Below, piece by piece: positions 43,303 through 51,937 of a stretch of DNA of 64,000 bases. Each line of letters starts with the position of its first letter. Within the stretch, counting starts at the first letter, position 1. Under the pieces are notes generated by a model. That model ran no database searches. It had not been told where the DNA came from and worked only from the letters and a program-made list of their open reading frames with translations. This stretch comes from Actinocrispum wychmicini (GTDB taxonomy: Bacteria > Actinomycetota > Actinomycetes > Mycobacteriales > Pseudonocardiaceae): assembly GCF_004345645.1 (NCBI RefSeq), contig NZ_SLWS01000007.1, positions 186,001 to 250,000 on the forward strand. Direction: 5' to 3'. Made by a program: the position numbers and the translations under genes.

Positions 43303-44907
43303 TCACTGTTCCGCGGGTGGCTGGAACCGGTCCTCGCGGGGCCCCACCAGTTGTTCGTAGCGGGTCCTGACGCTCGCCGGGTCACCGCTCGCCTGGGTCA
43401 GCAGGTGATTCCAGTAGTCCTCTACGTAACGCAGGAAGTCCTGCCAGCCGCTGGTTTCGGTGGTGAACTCCTGGAGCAGGACCATGCGCTGGTTTACGGC
43501 CAGTTTGCCTTCGCCGATCTTGTTCTGCTTGTGGCCGTGGAAACTGGACTCGGGGTTGGCGTTCTTCTCGGTGGAGCGCCAGGTGTGTTCGTAACCGACG
43601 GGGCTACTGGCGCCGGGTGCGGTGGTTTCCATGCCGATCTGCAACGCGCCGTCGGTCTTGGCGTCCGGCGGCTGGAATCGGAGGAACAGATGACCGTGGC
43701 CGCCGTCCGGGGTGACCACGTCCGAGTTGAAGTCCCTGCTGCCCCAGCCGCCCGCGGTGACGTCGATGCCGTAGGTCCGGGAGTCCTCCACCGGGATCTT
43801 CAACCGGGTGTCCGCCTGGTGCACCGCCATGTTACCCACCCCGGTCAGGAAACCACCCCGTTCTTCGAACCGGCCGGTCCCCGGTTCGCCCTTCTTGTTC
43901 TTGCCGATGCTCATCCGGTGACTGCTGAACTCGCGCCGCTCGGCCGGGTCCACATCCTTGCCATCGTCGGTCAGGCCGACCCAGTTGGTCAGGTCGAACG
44001 GTGTGTCCCCGGTGCCGAGCTGGGGGATCCGGATGTTGACCCGGCCGCCGTGGGCGAGCGCCCTGGCCACGTCGCCTTCCCGGTAGTCCACGTGCCGGTC
44101 ATCGCGGTACACCTTCAGGCCGTTCTGCAGGATCAGGAAGACCCTGGTGAGAATGTCCCGCGCTCGGTCGACCTTGGCGGCGGTGGCCTCGCTCCCCTCG
44201 CTCCCCTCGGCCTGTTCGGGCGGTTCGCGCGGGACCAGGGTGTCCACGAAGGCGTCCCGGATCTGCCGGTTGTGTTCGTCGGTGAAGGCCCCGACCTGCT
44301 CGGGTGACAACCCTTCCGGTTTGAGCAGACGCAGCGTGCGGCCAAGTGTGTAGGCGGGGCTCTTGTGTGATTCGGCACCGTATCCGGCGGAGCTGTCCCT
44401 GTTCCACGCGATGGTCGCCACAAGCAGTCGCTTGCCCGGCTCCTGCGCCAGCCACCGCTTGTAGTCCGCGGTGTCGTAGTAGGTCACCGCTTCCTGGTAT
44501 TCGCCGATCCCGACCGTACGCAGCCAATCAGGGGCGCTGCCTTGGATCGCGGCCAGGTCGTCGTCGCCGAACAACGGCCCTTTCGTCAGGCGCGCCGTGA
44601 GCGCGGCCCGCACGTCCCGGTTCACCATCGGATCACGGCCGACCGCTCGGACGGCCCGCTGGGTCAGGGACGGCGATCCGAGCAGGGACGCGGTCAGCGC
44701 TGCCCGGGCGTCCGCCGGCTCGGCCGTGTCCTCGTCGTCGGACGCGCGCTGCACCGTCCGGATCATCTCGGTCACGGCGGCGTTGCCGACACTGCGTTGC
44801 AGCGCCCGCAGCGTGTCCGGAAACGGGCGCACCGCGTCAGCCGGGCGGACGGTACTCCGTGACGGACCAACGGGCGTCTTCTTCTCCGGTCTGCCCTGCG
44901 CGTGCAT
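43303..44907 (-). CDS. Candidate eCIS cargo/associated protein of unknown activity
   Basis: I start at ATG 44907 because GGAGGGAG lies six bases upstream; GTG 44928 overlapping the previous stop is the alternative. The 534-residue product has a disordered start followed by ALQRSVGNAAVTEMIRTVQR, a motif typical of proteins encoded with eCIS and also present in the DUF4157 protein of this locus. The middle is helical. The C-terminal third (VEDSRTYGIDVTAGGWGSRDF ... DGGHGHLFLRFQPPD ... LQIGMETTAPGA ... GYEHTWRSTEKNANPESSF) is a compact conserved-looking domain rich in His and aromatic residues. I do not recognise its activity. Last gene of the operon, a common place for payloads. Confidence 0.7.
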   Translation of the reverse strand: MHAQGRPEKKTPVGPSRSTVRPADAVRPFPDTLRALQRSVGNAAVTEMIRTVQRASDDEDTAEPADARAALTASLLGSPSLTQRAVRAVGRDPMVNRDVRAALTARLTKGPLFGDDDLAAIQGSAPDWLRTVGIGEYQEAVTYYDTADYKRWLAQEPGKRLLVATIAWNRDSSAGYGAESHKSPAYTLGRTLRLLKPEGLSPEQVGAFTDEHNRQIRDAFVDTLVPREPPEQAEGSEGSEATAAKVDRARDILTRVFLILQNGLKVYRDDRHVDYREGDVARALAHGGRVNIRIPQLGTGDTPFDLTNWVGLTDDGKDVDPAERREFSSHRMSIGKNKKGEPGTGRFEERGGFLTGVGNMAVHQADTRLKIPVEDSRTYGIDVTAGGWGSRDFNSDVVTPDGGHGHLFLRFQPPDAKTDGALQIGMETTAPGASSPVGYEHTWRSTEKNANPESSFHGHKQNKIGEGKLAVNQRMVLLQEFTTETSGWQDFLRYVEDYWNHLLTQASGDPASVRTRYEQLVGPREDRFQPPAEQ

Positions 44908-44924
44908 CACCGACTCCCTCCGCG

Positions 44925-45836
44925 TCACGAACGTTTGAAGAACTCGATCTCGCCGAGTGCGATCGACCTGCCGGGAGCCTGGGCGGTGGCGGCGCGGATC
45001 ACCAGGCGGATGGCGACCACGTCGCTGATGCCGGTGTTGGTGGTCTGCGGCCCGGGTTTGTCGGCGACAGTGATCGGCACGGTGCTTGTCTCGCCGGTCG
45101 ACGTGGTGACGACGAGGTCGATCGCGGTGGGTCGAGCCTGCTTCGCGAAGACCGCGGGGTCGGTGGACGCGCCGGGCGTGATGATCACGCCCACGAGCCG
45201 GAACGGCTGGGCGAAGGAGAACTGGACCGAGTCGCCGACCGCGGGCGCACCCCAGAACTGATTGCTGGCCCCGTCGGTGGTCGCGGTGGCCGGGTGGCCG
45301 GGCACCTCCGCGCTGCCCGAGGTCTGGATCGGGTTGATGGCAACGGGTTTGGACAGTTTGTCACGTGCGTCCGACACGAGGTCGGCGATGAGCGGATACA
45401 GCAGGAAACCGGCGACAACGAGGGCAACAAGGAGAATGAGCACGACGATGCGGCGGGGCCACGGCGATCCGCCGCTCCTTCGCCATTGGAACCAGCGCTT
45501 CCGCGCGGTCTGCTGACTGGCAGGGGTTTCAACGAGCGAGGATCCACAGTGGCGGCAGAACTTGGCTCCGGAGGCGTTCACGGTTCCACACACCTTGCAG
45601 CGCGGGCCATTCTGCGCGGGCTCGACCGCTTCGGACATGGGTCTGGCCCGCCGTTGTGTGATCGGCCGCGCGGGTTCAACCGCGTGCGGCTGATCGGGTA
45701 CAGGCGCCACCGGCGCCGGTGACACGGGCTCAGGATCCTTGGGCTCAGGCTTCAGCCAGGTGAGGTATGTGCCGCAGTTGCCGCAGAACTCGTCGGTTTC
45801 GGTGACGGTCGCACCGCAGTTCGGGCAGGTGCGCAT
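44925..45836 (-). CDS. Zinc-ribbon membrane protein with C-terminal discoidin-like domain
   Basis: The 303-residue protein has two zinc ribbons, CPNCGAT...FCGNCG (4-22) and CKVCGTV...FCRHCG (80-98). They are separated by a Pro-rich linker and followed by basic residues and a single membrane helix (129-151, RIVVLILLVALVVAGFLLYPL). The extracytoplasmic C-terminus (about 165-303: ASNQFWGAPAVGDSVQFSFA, FRLVGVIITPG, VVAIRLVIR, IALGEIEFF) looks like the discoidin-type or NADase-type glycan-binding fold. Cytosolic ribbons, a membrane span and an outer binding domain suggest an anchor or sensor linking the particle to the envelope, comparable in layout to the membrane partner (CisA) reported for Streptomyces CIS. 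That comparison is inference. Confidence 0.8.
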   Translation of the reverse strand: MRTCPNCGATVTETDEFCGNCGTYLTWLKPEPKDPEPVSPAPVAPVPDQPHAVEPARPITQRRARPMSEAVEPAQNGPRCKVCGTVNASGAKFCRHCGSSLVETPASQQTARKRWFQWRRSGGSPWPRRIVVLILLVALVVAGFLLYPLIADLVSDARDKLSKPVAINPIQTSGSAEVPGHPATATTDGASNQFWGAPAVGDSVQFSFAQPFRLVGVIITPGASTDPAVFAKQARPTAIDLVVTTSTGETSTVPITVADKPGPQTTNTGISDVVAIRLVIRAATAQAPGRSIALGEIEFFKRS

Positions 45837-45837
45837 G

Positions 45838-46398
45838 TCAGTCGCCTTCCTCGTCCGGCGGACCGGGCAACACTTCGACCCGGCAGGTCAGATGCGCCGG
45901 GCACACCGCGTCCACCATGGCGGTCACCCGCGTCGCGTCCACCTCGGCCCGCCCGGGCCACACCCGCACGACGACCTCGCCGACCTGTGCTCCCGGCAAG
46001 TCGTCCTCGGCGAACGACGACCACGCGGCCTCTCCACTGTTGCCCACCGACGCGCGCACACCGAGGCACAGCCACAAGCGATCGACAAGTCCGCGCGCGG
46101 TGCCCTGCCATCGATGCAACTCCACGGCGTGCCGGACGACCAGGCGGCGCAGCTCCACCGGCCAGCCAGGATCCAGACCGGCCGCGACCCAGGAACCCAG
46201 CCAGGTAAGGAAGTCGTCCGGCGTGACCCGGGCGTCCAGATACGACGGCAGATTGTCCAACGTGGACACAATGGTCGACAGCACGGCGTCAAGACCCGAT
46301 GTGAACCGCTGCGCGAATTCGTCTCCGGCATACATCGACGGCAGCATGTCACCAAGTGGATAACGGCTCGGCAGACCGGGCAGCGCGGCGCGGCTCAT
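45838..46398 (-). CDS. eCIS baseplate protein, phage gpI (Afp12)-like
   Basis: 186 residues matching the P2 gpI/TIGR02242 phage tail group: an N-terminal YPLGDMLPSMYAGDEFAQRFT, central ARVTPDDFLTWLGSWVAAGLD, a basic helix LRRLVVRHAVELHRWQGTARGL and a C-terminal beta domain EVVVRVWPGRAEVDATRVTAM. In contractile systems this protein joins gpJ to close the baseplate wedge. The start overlaps the gpJ stop (ATGA), and it is followed directly by the zinc-ribbon protein. Confidence 0.85.
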   Translation of the reverse strand: MSRAALPGLPSRYPLGDMLPSMYAGDEFAQRFTSGLDAVLSTIVSTLDNLPSYLDARVTPDDFLTWLGSWVAAGLDPGWPVELRRLVVRHAVELHRWQGTARGLVDRLWLCLGVRASVGNSGEAAWSSFAEDDLPGAQVGEVVVRVWPGRAEVDATRVTAMVDAVCPAHLTCRVEVLPGPPDEEGD

Positions 46399-48326
46399 GT
46401 CACGACCACCTGATGCTGGTAGGAGAAGACCAGCGCGTTCGGCTCCAGCTCGACCCGTTCGACGATCGAGCCACGCCTGCCGGTAACCGGGTCGGCCGGG
46501 TAGATCCGTACCTCTTCGACCAGTCCGACACCGGGAACCCTTTGCAGCACCGAGAAAACCTCGCCGAACTGGACGGCCCGGCCGAAGTCCCAGCCGGTTG
46601 CGGCCATGCCACCACGCAACGGATTGAAGTAGCGGTACAACGCGTCCAACGCGTCCCGCTGAACGTCACCCGCGCTGCCGTTGGACACGAGCCGGGCGAC
46701 GACCGTAACTCCCTGGTAGCGCGGCGGTTGCACGACCAGGCGGGTGCCGATGAGCTTGCGTTCGGACAGCTCCTTGCTGATCGCGGACAGCATCGTGCCG
46801 GGCGGAATCAGCTGTTCGAAGCGGAGCCGGTCGCCTTCGTCGGCGACGACCTCGGGCACCACCAGCACCCGGACCGCGCCTGGTTCGTCGCCCACGGGCA
46901 GGCAACGGATCCGGGCGGCGGATGGCGCCGCCTCGCGGGCGATGTGCTCGTAGTCCGCCGCGGTCACCGCGCGTTCCTGGATACGCAACTGCTGGGGTGC
47001 GCGGATCTTGGCCTCGGCCACGGTTTCGCCGTCCACTCCCCCGCCAGCGGCTTCACGGTTCTGGACACTGGCCACGTACGGCACCGAGCTGCGCAGCACC
47101 GAGATGGCCGCCCGCGCCACGTTGCCCGATCGGCCGCCACCTGTGCGGTAGCGCGGGATCCTGATGTACTCGCCCTTGCCGGGCACCGCGCCGTACGAAC
47201 GCAGTGTCCCGTCGGCTTCCCGGACGGCGGGGGGAAATTGCAGCTCGCCGTTGGCCGCGTCCAGCACCACGTGCCGGTCGTCCGGGCCGGACCGGCCGAA
47301 GTGTTCGACCACGGTCCAGTCCTGCCAGCCGTCGACTGACGACACCTGAACCGCGACTGGTTGCGCGTCCAGCAGGATCGGCGATCGGGGGACGCGGAAT
47401 CTTTGCCCTGGCACACCTTCCGACGTCCCGATCGGCACGTCGGTCATGCTCTCGGCATGCTCGACGGTTGTCGTGCCGCCGATGGTGAACGCCTCGGCGA
47501 CCCGGACCGTCGGTGTCTCCGAGTAGAACGGCACGCCCGGTTCACGTTCCGTGACACGGCACCGGATCCAGCCCGCGCGGATGCCACCGACCACGGCGAG
47601 TGCGTGCGAGTCCGGGATGTTCAGGACCACGTCACCGGGCCGGTTGAGCCCCCCGGTGGTGTCCTCGTCGGTCTGGCACGGGGTCCACGTGCTGCCGTCC
47701 CAGGCCTCCCAGATTAGCGGCGGCTGGGTCGGGTCCACGCCGATCCCTTCGACCCGGCTGTCCAGCCGTACCGCGATCACGCATCGCGGCACCGCGTTGG
47801 ACAAACCGAACAGCATCGAGTCGCCGGCCACCGGCGCCGCCTGGAAACACGGGACGTCCCGGCCCGCACGCAGGTCGTTGGTGCGTTCGACCTGCTCGCC
47901 GGACGCCGAGATGGTGACCAGGCGGTCCAGTTCGCACGGCACAATGGGAAGTTCGTCGACGGTCGCGAAGACCACGGCCGCGCGCGTCTCCGTCGGCACG
48001 GTTGCCACCTCGGTACCCACCGGCAGCAGCACGGTTTCCAGCTGCGGAGCAGCCAACCGGAATGTGACGTCCGCTCTGGCGGCGGCCGGCGGGAAGAGCT
48101 TGACACCGAGCAGGTCGAGGAACGCCAGGTAGTTCTTCTCCGGGACCCGGTTGAGCCGGTAGACCAGCTGGTCGACCATGTGCGCGAAGACCTCGATCAG
48201 GGTCACCCCCGGGTCGGACACGTTGTGGTCCGTCCATTCCGGACAACTTTGCTGGACGTACCGCTTTGCCTCGTCGACCAGCTGCTGGAACCGCCGGTCG
48301 TCCAGGTTGGGCGAAGCGAGCGCCAT
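46395..48326 (-). CDS. eCIS baseplate assembly protein, gpJ (Afp11)-like
   Basis: A 643-residue baseplate J protein: start NLDDRRFQQLVDEAKRYVQQ, then CPEWTDHNVSDPGVTLIEVF, which is the family signature, RVPEKNYLAFLDLLGVKLFPP, and a C-terminal RIQERAVTAADYEHIAREAAPSAARIRCL and GRAVQFGEVFSVLQRVPGVGLVEEV. It forms the wedge arms of the baseplate, with gp25 and gpI. Start overlaps the gp25 stop by one base and its end overlaps gpI by 4 bp, so stoichiometry is probably kept by coupling. Length is typical for actinobacterial homologues. Confidence 0.92.
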   Translation of the reverse strand: MALASPNLDDRRFQQLVDEAKRYVQQSCPEWTDHNVSDPGVTLIEVFAHMVDQLVYRLNRVPEKNYLAFLDLLGVKLFPPAAARADVTFRLAAPQLETVLLPVGTEVATVPTETRAAVVFATVDELPIVPCELDRLVTISASGEQVERTNDLRAGRDVPCFQAAPVAGDSMLFGLSNAVPRCVIAVRLDSRVEGIGVDPTQPPLIWEAWDGSTWTPCQTDEDTTGGLNRPGDVVLNIPDSHALAVVGGIRAGWIRCRVTEREPGVPFYSETPTVRVAEAFTIGGTTTVEHAESMTDVPIGTSEGVPGQRFRVPRSPILLDAQPVAVQVSSVDGWQDWTVVEHFGRSGPDDRHVVLDAANGELQFPPAVREADGTLRSYGAVPGKGEYIRIPRYRTGGGRSGNVARAAISVLRSSVPYVASVQNREAAGGGVDGETVAEAKIRAPQQLRIQERAVTAADYEHIAREAAPSAARIRCLPVGDEPGAVRVLVVPEVVADEGDRLRFEQLIPPGTMLSAISKELSERKLIGTRLVVQPPRYQGVTVVARLVSNGSAGDVQRDALDALYRYFNPLRGGMAATGWDFGRAVQFGEVFSVLQRVPGVGLVEEVRIYPADPVTGRRGSIVERVELEPNALVFSYQHQVVVT

Positions 48327-48733
48327 CAGGCATCCTCCCCCTCGGACGGGATGGTGTAGAAGGGAAAGACGAGGTTGCGCTGGTCGTTGGTGGACCGGAT
48401 CGAGTAGTGCACGTCGATGTACAGCAACCCGGATTCCACCGAGTCGAACGCGATACCCACGTCGGTCACGTCGATGCGGGGCTCCCAGCGCTCCAGCGCG
48501 ATCCGCACCTCGTGCCCGATCCGGCCCGCGGTCGCGCCATCCGTGCCCGCGAACACGTATTCGTGAATGCCGCAGCCGAACTCCGGCCGCATCGGCCGCT
48601 CACCGGGAGCGGTGCCCAGCACCAGCCGGATCGCCTCGGCGACCTCCTGCTCCCGTTCGACCATGCCGATCCCGCCGGTCGGCCCGACCCGCATCGGGAA
48701 CCCCCAGCCGCGGCCGATGAACCGGTCACTCAT
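48326..48733 (-). CDS. eCIS baseplate protein, gp25/GPW (Afp9)-like
   Basis: 135 residues with the gp25/lysozyme-like baseplate pattern: FIGRGWGFPMRVGPTGGIGM, VAEAIRLVLGTAPGERPMRPEFGCGIHEYVF (the E-R-x-x-R-P-x-x-G-x-x-L/I signature) and LVFPFYTI at the end. The protein sits where sheath, tube and gpJ meet and helps start sheath assembly. Overlaps both neighbours by 1-4 bp. Confidence 0.9.
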   Translation of the reverse strand: MSDRFIGRGWGFPMRVGPTGGIGMVEREQEVAEAIRLVLGTAPGERPMRPEFGCGIHEYVFAGTDGATAGRIGHEVRIALERWEPRIDVTDVGIAFDSVESGLLYIDVHYSIRSTNDQRNLVFPFYTIPSEGEDA

Positions 48734-49047
48734 CCGACACCGCCGATCAGCACGTTGACCGCGCCGGTGACGATGTTGGCCTGGCAGGTGGTCCGGTCAC
48801 CCATCCGGGCCGCGGGCAGACCACCGATCAGCACCGGCCTGGTCAGCTCCGCGGGCGACGGGATGACCACATTCCCGGTGGTGAGCGCGGCGTGCGGCGG
48901 GATCGGGCACACATGCAGGCTGCCGACCACCGCGGCGGGCCGCCCGCCGATCAGCACGGTCTCCACCCTGATCGCGGCAGTGGGCGGCGGGGTGGTGATC
49001 GTGCCGCCGTGGGACGTCTCGTCTCCGGTACGCGCGGCGGGTGGCAT
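48730..49047 (-). CDS. PAAR-type spike tip protein (Afp10-like)
   Basis: 105 residues built of PAAR-like repeats: MPPAARTGDETSHGGTITT, VLIGGRPAAVVGSLHVCP, VLIGGLPAARMGDRTTC and a final VNVLIGGVG. His (SHGG, LHVC) and Cys residues are placed to bind one metal ion at the tip of the cone. It caps the VgrG-like spike. The gene follows the spike gene by 14 bp and overlaps gp25 by ATGA. Confidence 0.9.
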   Translation of the reverse strand: MPPAARTGDETSHGGTITTPPPTAAIRVETVLIGGRPAAVVGSLHVCPIPPHAALTTGNVVIPSPAELTRPVLIGGLPAARMGDRTTCQANIVTGAVNVLIGGVG

Positions 49048-49061
49048 CGCTGTCTCCTTCT

Positions 49062-50777
49062 TCAGTTGATCCGCACGATCTTGCCCTGGACGCTCACTTC
49101 CAGCTCCCCGTTGACCGTCACGGTCCGGCCGTTGAGGGTCAGGTCGCCCTGACCGGCGTCCACGGTGATGCCGCTCTTGCTGAGCGTGATCGACCGGCCC
49201 GCCGGTCCGGAGATCGTGATCTGATCGCTCTGCTGGTCCAGTGTGATCTCGAAGTTCCCGTCGCCGGTGACCAGCCGGACACCGGCCGGGCCGCCGTTTT
49301 TGTCCAGCAGTTCCAGCCGCTGGCCGCCGCGGGACACCAGGGACATGCGGTTGACGTTTCCCTTGGTACCGTCGACAAGCGACACATCATGCCGGGATGG
49401 ACGGTCGGAACCGTTGTACAGGCCGCCGAGCACGTACGGCGCGTCCAGGCTGCCCTGTTCGAAGCCGACCAGCACCTCGTCCTTCACCTGCGGGCAGAAC
49501 ACGCCACCACCGCCGGTCCCGCCGAACTGGACGGTCCGCACCCAGTCGGTCTTGTACGTGTCGGACAGCCACGGGAACGTCAGCTTGACCCAGCCGCGCT
49601 GGTGCCCGTCGGGATCCCCGACCTCGTCGACGATTCCGATCGCGAGGCCCGGCATCCGCGGACCGCGCGACGGCGCGTTGCCGCCCATGACCAGGCCGGC
49701 CAGCGAACGGTCCGGGGACGTGCTGACCAGCACCGTCGTGCGGTAACCGGATTTGTCGAGCACGTGGTGCGCCGCGGTCGCGGTGTACTTGCCGGAGAAC
49801 TCCGGGCCCGCGCTGCCGAGCGCCACCGGCACCCCGGCCCGCAACCGTGGGTCGCCCCACACGACGGCTTCGATCTCTGCCTGGCCGGCACTGACCGACG
49901 CGGCGACGGACTTGGCCACCGCGTCGGCCTCGGCCGAACTCCCGTACGGTGTGTCGGCCACGATCAGGCGGGTGTTCACCCCTGGCGACGGGACCTTCTT
50001 GTCAGGATCGACCGTCTTGCTGGTGATGGCCGATTCGGTCGACACGATCTTCGTCTTGGTGGACACGTCCCACCCACGGACCTCGACTGTGTTCACCCGG
50101 TCGCTGGTGGTCACCGCCGCCCGCAGGGCCGTCACGTTGGCGCCGAACTGAAGCACGAACGGGTTGCCCGCGGCGGATGTCGAGGAGTCGGGCGCGCCCG
50201 ACGCGGGCTTCGGCCTGACCATCTCCAACCGGCCGGTCTTCTGATCGACATGCAGCGTGACGCCGTGTTCGGCGGCGATGCCCTGCAGGAACTCCCAGTC
50301 GGACACGTTGGCCTGGCTCAGCCGCGGGTAGGTGATCGAGGCTGTCTCGATCCGGCCGGTCGTCATCCCGGCACCGGCGGCCACTTTCCGCACGATGTCC
50401 GCCGCGATCATGTTGTGGTACGCCACCACTTTGCGGCCCCGGAACAACCTGTTCGCCAGGCTCTGCGCCCGGATCAGGATGAACGAGCCGGTGGAGTCGT
50501 TGTCCATCTCGAGCGCGGTCACCTCGCCGTCGAACAACAACTCCCGCTTACGGTCCTTCACCGTGACCGCGTACACCTTCAGTTTCGTGCCGATGTGGAT
50601 ACCGGTTTTGGCCAGGACTTTGCGCGTCTCGTCCTCGTAGGTCAGCGTGGCCGTGTCGGGCAGGCCGACGTTCTGGTCCACCACGCACGAGACAAGCCGT
50701 TCGGGCCAAGGCTTGCGCAGCTGCCCCGCGACGACGATCGGCTCAGCCGCGAACGACCGGCCGACGGGCGCGGTCAT
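49062..50777 (-). CDS. VgrG-like spike protein (Afp8-like)
   Basis: 571 residues with the gp27/gp5 fusion layout: an N-terminal gp27-like part (LPDTATLTYEDETRKVLAKTG, LANRLFRGRKVVAYHNM, VSDWEFLQGIAAEHGVTLHV), an OB-fold (LAIGIVDEVGDPDGHQRGWV, then FPWLSDTYKTDWVRTVQFGG, PQVKDEVLVGFEQG) and a C-terminal beta-helix of short repeats (FEITLDQQSDQITISGPAGR, ISLSK-like segments, VTVNGELEVSVQG). No extra effector domain is attached. It forms the trimeric needle tip carrying the PAAR protein. Overlaps the LysM gene by ATGA. Confidence 0.92.
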   Translation of the reverse strand: MTAPVGRSFAAEPIVVAGQLRKPWPERLVSCVVDQNVGLPDTATLTYEDETRKVLAKTGIHIGTKLKVYAVTVKDRKRELLFDGEVTALEMDNDSTGSFILIRAQSLANRLFRGRKVVAYHNMIAADIVRKVAAGAGMTTGRIETASITYPRLSQANVSDWEFLQGIAAEHGVTLHVDQKTGRLEMVRPKPASGAPDSSTSAAGNPFVLQFGANVTALRAAVTTSDRVNTVEVRGWDVSTKTKIVSTESAITSKTVDPDKKVPSPGVNTRLIVADTPYGSSAEADAVAKSVAASVSAGQAEIEAVVWGDPRLRAGVPVALGSAGPEFSGKYTATAAHHVLDKSGYRTTVLVSTSPDRSLAGLVMGGNAPSRGPRMPGLAIGIVDEVGDPDGHQRGWVKLTFPWLSDTYKTDWVRTVQFGGTGGGGVFCPQVKDEVLVGFEQGSLDAPYVLGGLYNGSDRPSRHDVSLVDGTKGNVNRMSLVSRGGQRLELLDKNGGPAGVRLVTGDGNFEITLDQQSDQITISGPAGRSITLSKSGITVDAGQGDLTLNGRTVTVNGELEVSVQGKIVRIN

Positions 50778-51481
50778 GCCACGTCCTCGTCCGCCGGGAC
50801 CAGCAGCTCGGTTCCCGGGGTCAGCGTCATCGGGTCGTCGATGTCGTTGGCCTCGGCGATGATCCGCCAGGCGGTCGCGTCGCCGTACTCCTGCCAGGCC
50901 AGCTGCGGCAGGCTGTCACCGGCCACCACCTGATGGGTCCGCCGCGCCTCGAGTGATCCCGACGTGGGGTTCTGGCCCGCAGGTCCGGTCGACGCCTCCT
51001 CAAGGGTGATCGAGCAGGTGGCGCGCAGTGGCTTACCGTCCACATCGAACAGTGAGTAGTCCACGGACAGGTTCGTCACCACGGCGTCGAACGCCGTGGT
51101 ACGCGCGGTGCCCCACTCGAACCGCACCCAGGGACTCGCCGGTTGCCGCGCCGCGAGGCTGCGCGGAGTCGGTACGCACGCCGACATCAGCTGGCGGACG
51201 CGACGCTCGATCGTGTTGTCGTGGTTGGCGGTGGCGTCAAGGAAGACGTCGACGGTCAGCGACCGGGGCCCGCTGCCGACGAACTCCGGCAGCGACGACT
51301 CGCTGGCCATCCGGGACGGCTGGCGCGACCAGTGGACGCTCTTGCTGACCGTGAGTTTGTTGGGGTTGAACTGGAACGGGACGCTGGCGATCAGCCTGCC
51401 AGGGCGGGCGCCGACGGACGACGGCGGCTCCATGATCCGTAACTGGGCCCGGGCCAGGCTGAGGTAGGGTGGCAGGCGCAC
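50774..51481 (-). CDS. Tube-baseplate adaptor with LysM domain (Afp7-like)
   Basis: 235 residues. The first 170 (IASVPFQFNPNKLTVSKSVHW, FVGSGPRSLTVDVFLDATAN, WVRFEWGTARTTAFDAVVTNL) are the contractile-injection adaptor fold. The last 55 are a LysM-like domain (THQVVAGDSLPQLAWQEYGD ... WRIIAEANDIDDPMTLTPGTELLVP). Homologues connect the inner tube to the spike hub; in this setting the LysM works as a structural clamp and not necessarily as a wall-binding domain. 14 bp downstream of the second tube-type gene. Confidence 0.88.
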   Translation of the reverse strand: MRLPPYLSLARAQLRIMEPPSSVGARPGRLIASVPFQFNPNKLTVSKSVHWSRQPSRMASESSLPEFVGSGPRSLTVDVFLDATANHDNTIERRVRQLMSACVPTPRSLAARQPASPWVRFEWGTARTTAFDAVVTNLSVDYSLFDVDGKPLRATCSITLEEASTGPAGQNPTSGSLEARRTHQVVAGDSLPQLAWQEYGDATAWRIIAEANDIDDPMTLTPGTELLVPADEDVA

Positions 51482-51494
51482 GGTCGATTTCCTT

Positions 51495-51926
51495 CTACAG
51501 TAGATCGGGCATCAGGCCCTGGTGCGCGATCTCCAGGGTCTCGGTGGCCGGCTGGGAGTTGGCCGGGTCGAACGACGGTCCCTGCCAGCTGACCGGGACG
51601 ACGCCGAGCACCTGCCAGCTGGTGATCGGCGTGAGATCCGGCTGCAGCGCGACGATCTCGCCATCCCTGCGGTCCACCCGGTGGATCATCAACGCCAGCC
51701 ACGCGGCCACCTTGGCGGAGTCGTCGGTGACCGGCCGGGTGAACGTGATGTTGGACCACGTGATCCGGGTCGGGAACTGCCAGACGAAACCGTTGGTGCC
51801 GCCCTCGACGAACTGTTCCATCTCGATCTGCGCGCCCAGCCCCGAACAGGTGTGGAAGTTGCCGAGCAGGTTGCCCGCGATGGTCAGCTGGAAGAACGTG
51901 GTGCTGGCGAAAATACTCGTGGTCAT
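51495..51926 (-). CDS. Second tube-type protein (gp19/Afp5-like)
   Basis: 143 residues of the phage tail tube/gp19 group: TTFFQLTIAGNLLGNFHTCSGL near the start, MEQFVEGGTNGFVWQFPTRI, TRPVTDDSAKVAAWLALMIH and a C-terminal TATETLEIAHQGL-like strand. It is shorter than the main tube protein and lies beside the LysM adaptor, the position of the baseplate-proximal tube initiator in Afp/PVC-like systems. Confidence 0.85.
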   Translation of the reverse strand: MTTSIFASTTFFQLTIAGNLLGNFHTCSGLGAQIEMEQFVEGGTNGFVWQFPTRITWSNITFTRPVTDDSAKVAAWLALMIHRVDRRDGEIVALQPDLTPITSWQVLGVVPVSWQGPSFDPANSQPATETLEIAHQGLMPDLL

Positions 51927-51937
51927 CAGGTTTCTCC

